The notes under the pieces: generated by a model | Databases searched by the model: none | Seen by the model: only the letters and a program-made list of their open reading frames with translations | Told to the model about the DNA's origin: nothing | Translations under genes and position numbers: made by a program | Shown: in pieces, positions 36,586-48,667 of the stretch | How positions within the stretch are numbered: the first letter of the stretch is position 1 | Layout of the letters: every line of letters starts with the position of its first letter | From: Terebella lapidaria | Lineage: Eukaryota; Annelida; Polychaeta; Terebellida; Terebellidae | DNA length: 64,000 nt | Assembly (NCBI GenBank): GCA_949152475.1 | Contig: OX424562.1 | Coordinates: 39,480,157 to 39,544,156 of the forward strand | Direction: 5' to 3'

Positions 36586-37798
36586 TAGGGGAGAGTGGGG
36601 TAAAACGGTACCCCCGGGCAAAACGGCACCCTGACCATTTCGTCATTGCCACGTGCTTCTATCCAGCGAATACCTAGTGTTATAATCCGTCACGTGATCA
36701 GTTTCATTTGCACGTGTAGCGCGTTTCCCTGGGTCGTCTGTTGTGCCTTGCCTGGAAACAAGTTCATAGAAGGTGAGTTTCCTTGAAATATTCAGCAAAC
36801 GTATAATGTTGCATCACGCCACAGTTTTATTGAATAATCATATGTCTTGGTAACCATGAACATATGTCGAAATTTTTCTTCCTTCCTCATGCAGCTTCAT
36901 TTGTCAATGTTAGCTAGTTCGGGGATAACGGAAGTTTTTTCTTTAATATCATATATGGGTAAAAACGGCACCCACTCGCTGGGGCAAAACGGTATCTGTG
37001 CCGTTTTGTACTGGCCTGGGATGCCGTTTTGACCCTAAAATATCAACTCTGAAATGTATTCCAATGTAGTAAAACAAAAACAACAACAATAACATCGGTT
37101 ATCAGTAGATGTACTGTATGCTTACATGTATTGTACAATATGTTCTGGACATACTGGGCAAGTGATGATACATTTTATCGTAGTGTAGGACTAATCTACT
37201 TGATATGTTAATGCACAAAATCCTACAAATAATTAACAAAATGGATAAATAAATTGTGTTTTGAGCAAAATCAGTAACAAGATTAATTACCCTCAAATTG
37301 GTGACCTTGATCAGACATCAAAACATATTGATTTTCGGATTATTCCGTTCAAATTATATAGTGTAGTGCCTAAGCAGTAGCAGATAGATTCTCCATTAGT
37401 ATTGAACACTTTTAGGAAGTCATATGACCTTCAGAATTGTGACTTTGGATGTGACCTATATTTCAAATATTGATTTTGTAGCGTAATTCATTTAGACAAC
37501 AAGGTGTACGCAGGGCTAAACGATGGCTCTATCAATATTGAACATAGGAATAGAGATCAAATCTTGTTGTATGAACTCCATTCATAATACGATATAGCAA
37601 TTATGGTCTTAACGCTTGCAGACAAAGCCTACAATATTATGGTACACTTATTGGAAGTAATATATAGCCCTAGATTTGTAACATTTAATAATGTCTAGAT
37701 ACATGTATGAATCTCTGATTAATTAGCTGATGATGTGTTCAATCGTTATGCTCAAATGTATAACATCACCGGTAGTGTCAACTAGACGTCTAGTTTTC

Positions 37799-38466
37799 AG
37801 GTTACCGAACCACAGGACTAAATGGCTAATATCTCGCTTTTTATCAACTTTACAGCTCAGGAATCAATTGTGGACGTACAGGAAATGATATATGCTGAAT
37901 ATTCTCGTGACCTTGAATTTAACCTTTGACCTCATTTTCAAGGTCAGAGAACAAAATGGCTATTATCTCGCTTATTATCGACTTTACACCTTAGAATGAA
38001 TTGTGGACATTTTGTAAATATTATGTGCTAAATTTTCTCATGACTTGACCTTTGACCTTATTTTCAAGATCAGAGCACGAATGGTTGATATCTCGATTAT
38101 TATCGACCTTGCAGCGTAGGAATCAATTGTGGACATATAGGAACTGATATATACTAAATATTCCATTGTCCTTGAATTTGACTTCATTTTCACGGTCATA
38201 TGATAAATTGGCTAATTTCTCATTTATTATCGACTTCACAACTTCAGAATCAATTGTGGATATACAAGAAATGATGTATATGCTAAATATTCTGATGACC
38301 TTTAATTTGACCTTTGGTTTCATTTTCTGAATTACATGACAAAATTGTTGATATCCATTATTATTAAATTTACAGGTTAACTATCAATTGAGGGTATATA
38401 GGAAGTGATATATGCTGAATATTCTCGTGACTTTGAATTTGACCAGTATTTTCAAGGATTGGGCTA
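37799..38466 (+). mobile_element. Helentron-like family 1, copy E, nested in the pogo-like element
   Basis: It starts TTTTCAGGTTACCG and moves at once into the 130-bp central units (TATCTCGCTT, ACAGCTCAGGAATC, ATGATATATGCTG). It ends near GGATTGGGCTAG, a remnant of the 3' hairpin, 68 bp before the transposase ATG. The 5' hairpin arm and the GTCGTC-rich block are missing. The palindrome AACTAGACGTCTAGTT lies just upstream (37780-37795). Confidence 0.6.
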
Positions 38467-38534
38467 GTTTTGTCAAATATCTGACACGGGGCTGCTCTGG
38501 TGGTGTTCTGAAGTTTCCAGCATGGTCGTTTCAG

Positions 38535-40448
38535 ATGCCACGGGAATACAAACGAACATCAACAAGAAATTCATGGGATGCGGTTTCTATGGAGCAAGCC
38601 ATAGAGGCTGTCCGGAGCAAAGAGATGGGCCTTAAATGAGCATCAAAGCAGTTCAGTGTGCCAAAAACAACGTTGAAGCATCGTGTGCATGATTCAAACA
38701 AGAGAGCCAAAGGTGCATCCAATATATTGGGCAGATACCAAACTGTGTTCTCCCCTGCAATGGAGGCTGAGCTTGTGCGTTACGTAGTCCTCATGGAAGA
38801 AAGCATGTTTGGTATAAGCACCAAGGATTTTCGTGTTCTTGCATACCAGTTTGCGGAAAGGAATGGGATCAACCATTGTTTCCGAAATGAAATTACCGGA
38901 AAAGACTGGCTGTCGAGTTTCTTGACGCGACATCCACTGTCCATCCGCAAGCCAAAGAACACTTCATCTGCACGTGCCAATGGATTCAATAGAACAGCTG
39001 TCGACAAATTCTTTGACATCCTGGAGGATCTGTGCGAGGAACACAAATTTCATCCTCCAAACATATATAACTGTGATGAAACCGGGGTAACTACAGTGCC
39101 CAACATCCCATCGTCTATTCTGGCCTTACGAGGACGCCGACAAGTTGGGGTCAGAACATCGGCCGAGAGGGGAACACTTGTCACCACTGAGATCTGCATG
39201 GGTGCCACAGGGCATTACATAACGCCCATGTTCATCTTCCCCAGAGCCAGAGAAAACCTCCAGCTGATGGATGCTGCACCCGCTGGTTCCATTGCAGCCT
39301 ATCACAAGAGCGGATGGATGCAACTCGAACTGTTTGAGAAATGGTTCCGGCATTTTGTGCAACAGTCTGGGGCTTCAACAGAAAATGAGGTGCTACTGAT
39401 CCTAGATGGTCATTCAACACACACCCAAAATGTCATCGATATGGCTCGAGCTCATGGCGTATATATCATTTCGATACCACCGCACACGAGTCACAGGTTG
39501 CAACCACTAGATGTAGCATTCATGCGTCCCTTGTCGACTTTCTACACCCAAAGCATTGAACGCTGGCAGAGATCACACATAGGCCGATATGTGACAATCT
39601 ACCAAGTCGCAGAGCTCTTCACTGAAGCCTGTCAGAAATCAGCAACCACACTAAATGCCATAAATGGTTTCAAGAAGATGGGTATATTTCCCCTGAACAG
39701 GCACATCTTCACAGAAGACGACTTCGCTGCATCTGATGCAATGGACACCATCCCCAGGTCCGAGTCTGCAGTCATTGATCCAAGCGATCCAGCAATCTCA
39801 GTAGAAGTACCAGATGTGCCCGCCATCACACATGAAGGGGATTCTGCACAGCATGATGCCACGTCACACAGCGAAGTGATGCGACCAGTGCAAGTGGGAC
39901 TGCCAAGAGAAGACTCTCAGCCGGTAGCTGGACCATCTACTGCAGATCCAGTACAGATGCGACCCATAGTTACAGACCAGAGAACCCCTATCAGTGAGAG
40001 GCCAACGATCACTGACCGCAGAGCCATGATTCTGAATTCTCCAAGAGTAGACACAGATCAGTATGTTTCTCCATTTAGCATTGCCCCAATTCAATCATCA
40101 AAAAAAGAGACCCGAACAAGACAAGGAAGGAAACGTTCATCCGAACACCTTACCTCCAGTCCATATCAAAATGCTCTACGACTTGCACGAGCAAACAAAA
40201 CAACACAGCCAAGAAAAGCTACTAAGAAACCACCTAAAACCGCTGAGAAACAGAAAAATCGAAAGCAACAGTCGCTGGAATGCAGCTGTGAAGATGACAC
40301 AGCTTGCCTCTTCTGTGGCGAGAAGGCCATACCGAGGAACCCCTGGATCCAATGCCAAGGAGCTTGCAAACTCTGGGCACACACTGAATGCGCCGGTGTT
40401 GACAACGACACGTACACCTGGGTTTGTGACATATGTAGAGCTGATTAA
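38535..40448 (+). pseudogene. Pogo-like transposase with C-terminal PHD finger, one in-frame stop
   Basis: This enzyme cuts and pastes the surrounding transposon. From the ATG at 38535 the frame gives a psq-type helix-turn-helix (SMEQAIEAVRSKEMGLK - stop - ASKQFSVPKTTLKHRV). After the TGA at 38637-38639 it runs open for 596 residues from 38658. A CENP-B-like DNA-binding region follows (GRYQTVFSPAMEAELVRYV, then GKDWLSSFLTRHP). The DDE core shows YNCDETG (D140, numbered from 38658), LILDGHSTH (D250) and HRLQPLDVAFM (D285). The end has a PHD-type zinc finger (CLFCG, WIQCQ-GACKLWAHTEC, WVCDIC). AATAAA at 40675-40680 is a likely poly(A) signal. TGA may come from CGA (arginine) by CpG decay. A fused PHD finger is known in some invertebrate pogo-like proteins. 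Confidence 0.88.
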
Positions 40449-41937
40449 GCCTGTTACTAGTATATCGCGAAACCTCATCGGTGAATGAAGAAGCTTGTGT
40501 AAATACAGTTTCAACAATTTTGTGTGATTTGGAATTATTCAACAATATCTACTGAACAATGTTAAGCCACCTTCTGAAAGCTTGGTTGTTCTTTCTGAAT
40601 TCAAATTGTCATGGAAATGTACGTATGTGTTAACAGTTTAGACACGAATATGTCTGTGTTTCAAAACTTATTTCAATAAATACTTTTTCAATAAGCCTTT
40701 TTTGTCCAATTTATCACGAGCAGCTGAAAACATTTGGTACGGATTTTTGTTTGCAATCTTTTTTTTTAGTCAACCTTGGCAAAATAGCACAAAATATCGG
40801 AATCTGTTCGAACTTTTTTCAAATTTGAAGTGCTCTTCATGAAATATCTCGGATGTATTATTATCATCAAAATTTACCCACTGTCTTCTAGAGGCTATCG
40901 CTTGATGATAGGGTCTTAGTTTATTTTATGAGCATATTGGATGTCGTATGTTGTGCACCTTTTGGTGACCTTGAACTTGACCTCGCCTAACCTTGAGCAC
41001 TCAAGTGCTCCCTCAACACGTTTTGGTCATTGCAAGCATTTGGTGATAGAGCTCAGTTTTGTATTATGAGTAATAGAAGGTCTTATATGATGCATCTTTT
41101 GTTGGCCTTGAATTTGACTTAGGATGGCCTGACGTACTCAAATGGCTATTTCAGCAAGTTGAAATTGGCCGGTAGTGAGAAATGTTTGCTGATAGATCTT
41201 AAGTTTGTATTGTTAATCAACTTAAATGTAATACATCTTTATATGATCTTGAACTTGACCTCGGATGACCTTGGACCCGACCTCAAGTGACTTTGAATGG
41301 AAAATTCACCCATCAAAAATATTCCACTCACAATTCAACATTATAACCATATAACGACAAGCCTCAAAATCCATCAATGGTCAACTTTTATCAATTCATC
41401 TATGCACTGGTACATACACGTATAGAATCATTGTTGTAAAATCTCGCGATCAAGTAATAAGTCACAATTCATAGAAACCAAATATATCTCTAAATGATTG
41501 AATTTAGTGACACAATAACCTGTGATATATGTGTGCATTTACAAATAATATTGTTTTTATATCCATTCTTATATGCCTACTAAGAGTCTAAAATGCATAC
41601 AGACTGCCAGAAGTTCAATGGCCATCTACGTTTTGGAAAATTTGCGAAGATTCCGGCAGGCCTAATGGAATTTGGGAAAGGTGCCTTTTTGCCCCACCTG
41701 ACGGTGCCGTTTTGCACAACTCGTGTACAAAACGGTACCCCTAGCAGCTATTATCAAAGAGTGTTTTATAGTCTGACTTGAATAACACAATGCCTCATAA
41801 GAATTAAATGGGTATAATACATAACTGGTACTTAATGTAGCACTACTTATGGTCTTTATCATTCTTTAGTTATCGCGCGAATGACAACCGAGCGTTAAGG
41901 GTGCCGTTTTGCCCCACTTTCCCCTATATATCTTTGG

Positions 41938-42220
41938 AGACACACTACGCCCTTCATGGACTATGCTCTCTCACCCATCAAACCAAAACGTACAACTGTT
42001 TAGTTATATGTAAGTAGATGCAACTTACAGACAATGTCTGTGTAGACACACTACGCCCTTCATGGACTATGCTCTCTTGCCCATCAAACCAAAACGTACA
42101 ACTGTTGAGTTATATGGAAGTTGATGCAACTTACAGACAATGTCTGTGTAGACACACTACGCCCTTCATGGACTATGCTCTCTTGCCCATCAAACCAAAA
42201 CGAACAATTCTTACAGAGAA
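41938..42220 (+). repeat. Tandem repeat of about 106 bp, 2.7 copies
   Basis: AGACACACTACGCCCTTCAT begins at 41938, 42044 and 42150. The units are nearly identical. The first unit is cut on its left by the end of the pogo-like element, at the same GTTGAGTTA word found inside the other units. Confidence 0.85.
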
Positions 42221-44400
42221 ATAGACGGCTGTTTATCTCCTTACACCCTCCACGATGAAACAATAGACGGTTTCAGGCACTCGCAACTAAGATGTTTGTA
42301 TCCGAGTTGACAATTAATCCAACACGATCTTGATCTCAAACAGTGTTGAGGTCGTGCTGGCGACCGGTATTACATGTAGTAAATATGTCCTGTAAAATCC
42401 ACCCGCATCAGTATCACCTGTAAAACGAGTGCATCACATGTGGAGGCCCTGCTCCTGGAAAAGAAAATAGAGAGTGAGCGGGTCAAAGCAAGAATAGAGT
42501 ATGTGCAGAAGTACGAATAACAGAAACATCAAGCCATGATTGAAACTGACACCGCCCGATCCCTGCTAAAGCGGATATGAGAGTAATCGAAAAACGATAA
42601 CAAGGAACATCTGTGCAAGCAGAGATTGAGGCCCTTGGGTATCTCAGTATTCATAGTATTGACACCAACTCGAGTCCCCCATTCCCGGAGATCAACACAG
42701 CTGAAATACCTAGACAATATGGTGGACAACAGACGGACAGACGTTCGTTTTATTAGATCACATATAGTATATGCATGGAGTTGATCTATTGGAGTGTAAT
42801 GAAATTATTATAGATAACAGGAAAATAAGAGACCAAGTAAAGCCTTATGGCGGAATTACACTTGCCCTCAGTTCGAGATATAAAAATTGTATGAGTTTTG
42901 CACGATCATGAATGGTACAAAAAACAATAAACATATAAACTCGATAGTGGGTAACATTTACACTGTGGGTGGAACCGGAACGGGACACCATGAAAAAATC
43001 GCCGAGTGATTGGTATTATGATATGAAATTCAGGGCAAGAACGTGGCTGAATTTCGACTGACTTCATAATATTTAGGTGTATCTGATACGTTATTGAGAA
43101 TATATATCAAATAATGACTCACGAGAACAACTGGTTTTCCAGCACATGTATAAAAAACGAAACGATCAAAATGGTTACAACAGGCATATCGCTGGCTGTC
43201 ATAACGTCCGAAAAGATTGAATCAGACAGGAAAACACCTAGGGTTATTGCAACGAACCATGACATATGAGTCCAAGATGTGATGTTTTATTTTCTTTTTT
43301 AGTTGGGCCACCGACAATATATTGTCAATATATTGTTCCATACGCGTGGAAAGGTGAAAAAAGGAAATTTACTTACAAATTCAGAATTTTGGTATCTAAC
43401 TGCAAATAGATTGACAACACGCCACCATCACACAGGAACAAGTAGATAAAGATGTTACCATGTCACAAGACCGTAGGTCCCAACATCATAACATAGGATT
43501 CAAGATAATATGTACACCGTGGGCCATGTCAACAACATATTGAGGGAAGTCATGCGGTTCCTCAGTATGTCACGTCATTTCCACAAGATCATGCCAGTCA
43601 GGCAGTAATATTTTCTGAAAGAGGACAACCCCATGGAAACACCTAGGGCCGATCTCGGTGTTCGACACTCAACAAGTATATACGCTACTCTACCAGTGTA
43701 CACAACACAACTAGTGATTTCCCTCAACCGGTGTATACTACTAAATAGTATGCAACACACAGACGTCCTTACAACCAGTTAAGATGCAGTGAGACCTTTC
43801 ATCTTGGAAGCCATTTTTTGCTCAGGGCAGAACCGCACCAACAAGGAGTCATTTGATATAAATTATTGAGTAATACTAGGCCTAAAATTTCAGGTTGTGG
43901 TAGCCGAATAGTCAGTTCTCAACATTTAAAAAATATGTTGGTAACCCATGTGGGTCTGGATCCATCCGGATCAAAACCCAATTTTACGCGTAGCGGTTCT
44001 CAAACTGAGTGAAGACAGGTCCCTAGGGACCTCAGTGTTCAGAAAGTTATATTTGTGTAATATTCGAGCCGAGCCTTACATTTTTTACTTTCTCTATAGG
44101 TACGTGAGAAATTGTCATCGTTCTCATTGCATATTCAAGAAAACCGCCATTTTTCATTTTCAGCATGTTTTGGGGGCAACATTGCTGTAACAAATCTGCA
44201 TTGAAATAGGCGACAATGCATAGTTTGTGGCACTTACTATTAATCCTTGGGATGTATTCTTCATCAGTACATATCCATTACAACAGTTGTTTCGTTATTT
44301 TGTTCTAAAAACACAATCCAAATGATAACATTTCAAAACAGTTTTGGCAAAACGGCATGTTTGTATTCCTAAATCACGTGATCAAGATGATACGTCATTG
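42221..44400. other. No gene called; faint coding-like remnants
   Basis: At about 42440-42600 a frame with many K, E and R residues (EALLLEKKIESERVKARIE) looks like a decayed coiled-coil segment. Fragments to about 43800 have codon-like composition but are interrupted often. I do not recognise a family and assign no function. Confidence 0.3.
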
Positions 44401-45540
44401 TATCGTTACACATCCCAACAGCTGATCGGTGCCTCATCATAACAGGAATAATAATAGTATAATAATCGACTTTTCAAGCTGTAAATGGGATGCTCTAAGT
44501 AAATTCAAGTAATACACAGATAAATAACATTTCTTCAATGCCACAATACGGAAGAATCTGGGACTATTTGCATTGCTGCCGCACACGTAATTGGGCAAGG
44601 AATGACTCAGGACTTCTATTCGCCAGATGGCGCATTGAATGTTTCCAGGAATTTCCCAAACAACAAAAAAGTTTTGAGGCACTGTCGTCAATCAAAACAC
44701 TTGAGCTAGTCCAAAATGACTGATTAAATACAGGAATGTCATACGCCAATGAATTACAACGATCCAACAACTGTCAACGTCTGCAGGTGAATATATCACA
44801 TACGCAATGCATCAGAACCCAGGCTAGGGCACATGTGCTTTGCCCTTTAAATCCGACTCGGAACCGATCGGAAGTAAACATTTGTCACAAAAAAACACAT
44901 GCAAGCCCATGTGCATCAACAGCTGACCAGCATGTGAACAACACTGGTATGCAGGTCACGTGTGTGGTTAACCCTATCATTTGCAATGTTCGGCACATGG
45001 GAAGGCCCGATGCCAGCCATTTGTAGAATTTGGTCTGTCAACTCAGGGACGTGCACACATTTTGGCCAGTGCAACAGGTTAGTATTTGTTTATTTTTTAT
45101 ACCAACAAACAGTGTTTGTTTATTATTGATACTGATTAGGACAGGTTTCAATCCTACATGTACCCAATCTAGCATAATACTGTATACACCCAAAGATTAC
45201 TTATGAATATTTCACAAATTACATGTTCTCTTTACTTTTTTAAGGCCTCTACCACATGACAATTAGGGGAAGGGGGTGTTCAGGTCCCCCCCAGGACAAT
45301 GAACCCCACCCACGTCTCTAAATCCTGCATCTTGCATCATGCCATGTGAACACATGCAATCACCAGATTACAATGACAAAATGGATATTATGGATGTGTT
45401 GCTACGTGTTTTACCCGTATTATTGATAATGTTGATAACAGCTAATGACTGTGATGTGATTTAGCTGTTTGATCGGTGCCACATGAATTGGATCCCCAGT
45501 TGGATATACTCACTAGCTGGATAAGTGTGTGCTGCTACAG
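44401..45540. other. No gene confirmed
   Basis: A stretch ending CAGTGCAACAG with a following GTTAGT (donor near 45078) reads PMPAICRIWSVNSGTC and has exon-like character. However, its phase does not match the candidate exon downstream. The palindromic word CGCCAGATGGCG at 44622 also occurs at 33044. Confidence 0.3.
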
Positions 45541-45677
45541 AGATTGAAATTGTGGGTCTGACTAGCAACATGGTCTCCGAAGCCACGAAGAAAACTGTAT
45601 CATGTGTATCTACCCAAATTGGACATATCGGCAAGTCCATATGTGCTAAAAGACCTACTCTGTACTGCAGATATACT
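45541..45677 (+). CDS. Possible single internal exon, product unknown
   Basis: An acceptor (GTGCTGCTACAG) and a strong donor (GTGAGTAC) bound 137 bp with an open frame containing IEIVGLTSNMVSEATKK, VSCVSTQIGHIGKSIC and LYCRYT. Three cysteines suggest an extracellular protein. No partner exon in a matching phase was found, and I do not recognise the family. Chance is possible. Confidence 0.25.
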
Positions 45678-45875
45678 GTGAGTACTAATTTACATAGATA
45701 TATATAATATGGCTTGCATACCGAGATGCGAAAATTATTATCTGGTTTAGATATCATGTGGAGAGTTCGTATTTTCATGTAATACCTGACAACATCATGT
45801 TTGGACCTGGAATGCTATGCCTCCAGCAGTTGCATGAACTTTTGCAAACAGGCTGAATTGAAAGACAATGTTTTT

Positions 45876-46667
45876 AGGTTACCGGCCCTATGGTCCGATA
45901 ACTTATTGGCATGGCGTTGCGTCCGTCGTCGTCGGCGTCGTCCGTCCACATTTTTATCTTGGAAGTTTACAGGCGAATCTTCCTGAACTTTGTGCAGAAA
46001 AATGCCTAAAAATAATTTAAAGAAAGAATATTTTTTTTTTATTTTCACGTTTTTTTCAAAATGGCAGCCATTTTCGACGAAAAACAGCCAATTTCTGACT
46101 TTGGCGGCCATTTTCTCAAAAACTGTTCAGACTGTTTTGAGATTTTTGTCCTCATATACCTCTGTGATGTGTATAAGTTTCGTTGCCCCTGAATCGCGGG
46201 TCTGCGTGTGGCGGCCATTTTCATTTTCTTCACAGGTCCCAAATGGGACTCTCCCATGTTAAACTATCCTATGCATTATAATGGGACACATATGCTGATT
46301 GTTGTCATGACCTTGAATTTGACCTTTGACCTCATTTTCAAAGTCACAACACAAAATAGCTAATATCTCGCTTATTATCGACTTTACAGCTTAGGAATCA
46401 ATTGTTGACATACAGCAAATGATAAATGCTGAATATTCTGTAGACCTTTAATTTGACATTTGATTTTCAAGGTCACAGGACATAATGATTAATATCTATC
46501 TTATCATTGAACTTCCAGCTTAGTAATCAATTGTGAACGTATAGGAGATCAAATATGCTGAACACTCTCGTGACTTTACGTTTGAACAGTGACCTTATTT
46601 TTAAGACCACAGGACAAAATATAGCTATTATATATTGTCCGGTAACCTATCTTAGCCCTTGGGCTAT
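45876..46667 (+). mobile_element. Helentron-like family 1, copy F, both ends intact
   Basis: This is the best-preserved pair of ends: TTTTTAGGTTACCGGCCC at the start, and TTGTCCGGTAACC, a short gap, AGCCCTTGGGCT and TTTTTT at the end. AGGTTACCGG and CCGGTAACCT are exact inverses. The interior is short: a GTCGTCGTCGG block, a TTTTCAAAATGGC block and three units of 130 bp. It can serve as the type copy for the family. Confidence 0.75.
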
Positions 46668-48199
46668 TTTTTTCTACATACTTGGGTAAATTGATCCCTG
46701 TATTTTGGATGTACATGTATTTCCATACACATTCAATGTCTGTAGTAGGGTTTCATGGTGGCCCAGTCCTGGTGTTCCTTGAGTAAATTCATTATGATGT
46801 ACAGTAACCATGGTGAGAGGGACACTCAGATGAAGGCCAAAATAGTTCATGCATTTAATTTTTTGATGTGTGTATGGCCAAAACAAATTGCAAGTATTGT
46901 GAAACATGTACAGTATGTTAGTTATTAGATGTCTGACCATGTTCATTTCACTTTTTGTGACCATGATAATTTATATGTACTTCTTCACATAGTATACAAT
47001 TTTCATATGGGAGCATTTGAGTACCGTTTATTATTATACAGGAAACTATCGAAATATTGAACATACATTTATTGAGGAACAGCCTGATTCCATCATGACC
47101 TAGCATACGTCATTATGGTTATGTACAAATGCTGGTATTTCTTATGTTAATTATTCTGAGCCACTTTCTTAGCAACTAATATAGAGCAAAGAATGAACTG
47201 ACCAGTTGGATAAGATTGTGTGCCTATGATAAGAGTGAATCAATAAATGAAACTAATTTCAAACAACTTGTAATCAAGAATTAAATTAACGATGGTTTTA
47301 ATACTTGTGTTTCATGATTGGTAGGTAAAGCTAGGTATATTAATTTACCGTATTTTGTGAATAAAGAATTTTAATTAATCACTTTTATAAATTTTACTTG
47401 TACATGTTCATGTATGTGTTGGCATGGCAGAACCATTTACAATATTAAAGTACTAGTAAAGTGGAAATATGATGTTTTGTTATATGAAAGATCTCACTGA
47501 TCTGAGCAAAATGGTCTTTAGGGTATATCAATATCTCTATCCGTTCAAAAGTTACAACCGTTTGAAACTGCCATTCCGGCACTACATTACAGAAGCCACT
47601 AGAAAAGTTCTAGCAACTCATTAATATGCAAATTAGATGCTAATGAGAATTCATGACGTCACGAGGGGAACAAATTTTAATTAGGATATTTCAAGCCATG
47701 ATTTAATGATTCTTATTGAAGGTTCTGACGATCTGACTAGTGCATATTATTATGAATCATACATAGTCAATATCCACACAAATTTTACTGTTGCTATGGT
47801 TACCAGTCGTTCCCTACAGCCTTAGTTACCCATGGTTGCCATGGCCATTAACTGCCAAGTCAGTCTATCCACAGACTTTCTGTCGATTATTTATGAAATA
47901 AATTATTATAGATCTCAAGTTGGCACCATTTTTATTTGCGCATACCCTGTTCTAAGTGGGTTTCTGGCCCTAGCAACCATGGTTGCTATGGGCCATACCA
48001 GGTTACTGGTTACCTTGACAACAACAGAAAAACTGAAAACACTGATTATTCATATTAAAACATCATATTTTCACTATACTAGTATTTTAATAATCAGAAG
48101 TATGTTCTAAAAATATGTTATAAATGTATTCAGATATTTATTAGTAGTATTTAACCTCAGTATTGAAGATTCATATGACAGCTTGAGGAGTATACTGAC
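46668..48199. other. No gene; short CCATGG palindromes
   Basis: At 47795-48005 RFX-like half-sites recur (GGTTGCCATGG, AGCAACCATGGTTGCT). No coding region or known repeat was recognised. Confidence 0.5.
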
Positions 48200-48385
48200 T
48201 TGTTCTTGACATGCACATCATGTACTAGTATTTGAGCTTCTATTAACACGAGGAAAGCAATGTGCACCTTGTATGTGCGTTACACATGACTGCACACATA
48301 GTCCAGGCAGGTGCCTGTAGCATGTGGCACACAAGATTCCTGTAAACAAAGTATATCTGCTTGTTCTCACTTATTTAACTTATTT
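48200..48385 (+). repeat. Direct repeat of 186 bp, left copy
   Basis: TTGTTCTTGACATGCACATC through CTTATTTAACTTATTT matches 52251-52436 at roughly 93-95 percent by eye. The pair brackets the 147-bp array element. Together they look like a local duplication or copies of one unrecognised short element. Confidence 0.85.
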
Positions 48386-48667
48386 GTCATACATCTTCCC
48401 CTTCCAGACAATGAATGAATGTTCCATAGGTGTACAAGGGTTAAAAAAGTAGTCCCTTTGGAAGTGAACCTGTGGCCATGATGGATTTGTTGTTCAGTTC
48501 TCACAGCAGAGTCAACTTCAAAAATCCTTTGTATGGTTTTGGGGGAAATCTAAAAAAGTAAGGCTCGGCTCATAGACTTGAGTATGTGGCAATTGTTGGA
48601 AAAATAGTTAGCAGATTTATTAATGTATATTTCTATGTAAACGGCGACGCGTAAAATTGTGTAATTA

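Larger units (their letters stand above)
36588..41924 (+). mobile_element. Pogo-like DNA transposon, both ends present
   Basis: The left end GGGGAGAGTGGGG-TAAAACGG and the right end, read inverted, GGGGAAAGTGGGG-CAAAACGG match over about 27 bp with few differences. Both are flanked by TA (36586-36587 and 41925-41926), the target duplication of the Tc1/mariner/pogo superfamily. Subterminal copies of the AAAACGG-CACC word recur at 36958-37035 and 41680-41745 and may be extra transposase sites. The element is about 5.3 kb. It holds a transposase gene (38535-40448) and a nested Helentron-like copy (37799-38466). It appears to have inserted into a diverged unit of the 106-bp tandem repeat that continues on the right side. 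Confidence 0.9.

Noticed and set aside
39126-40545. Several minus-strand ORFs opposite the pogo transposase
   Set aside because: Antisense shadows of a GC-richer coding region.
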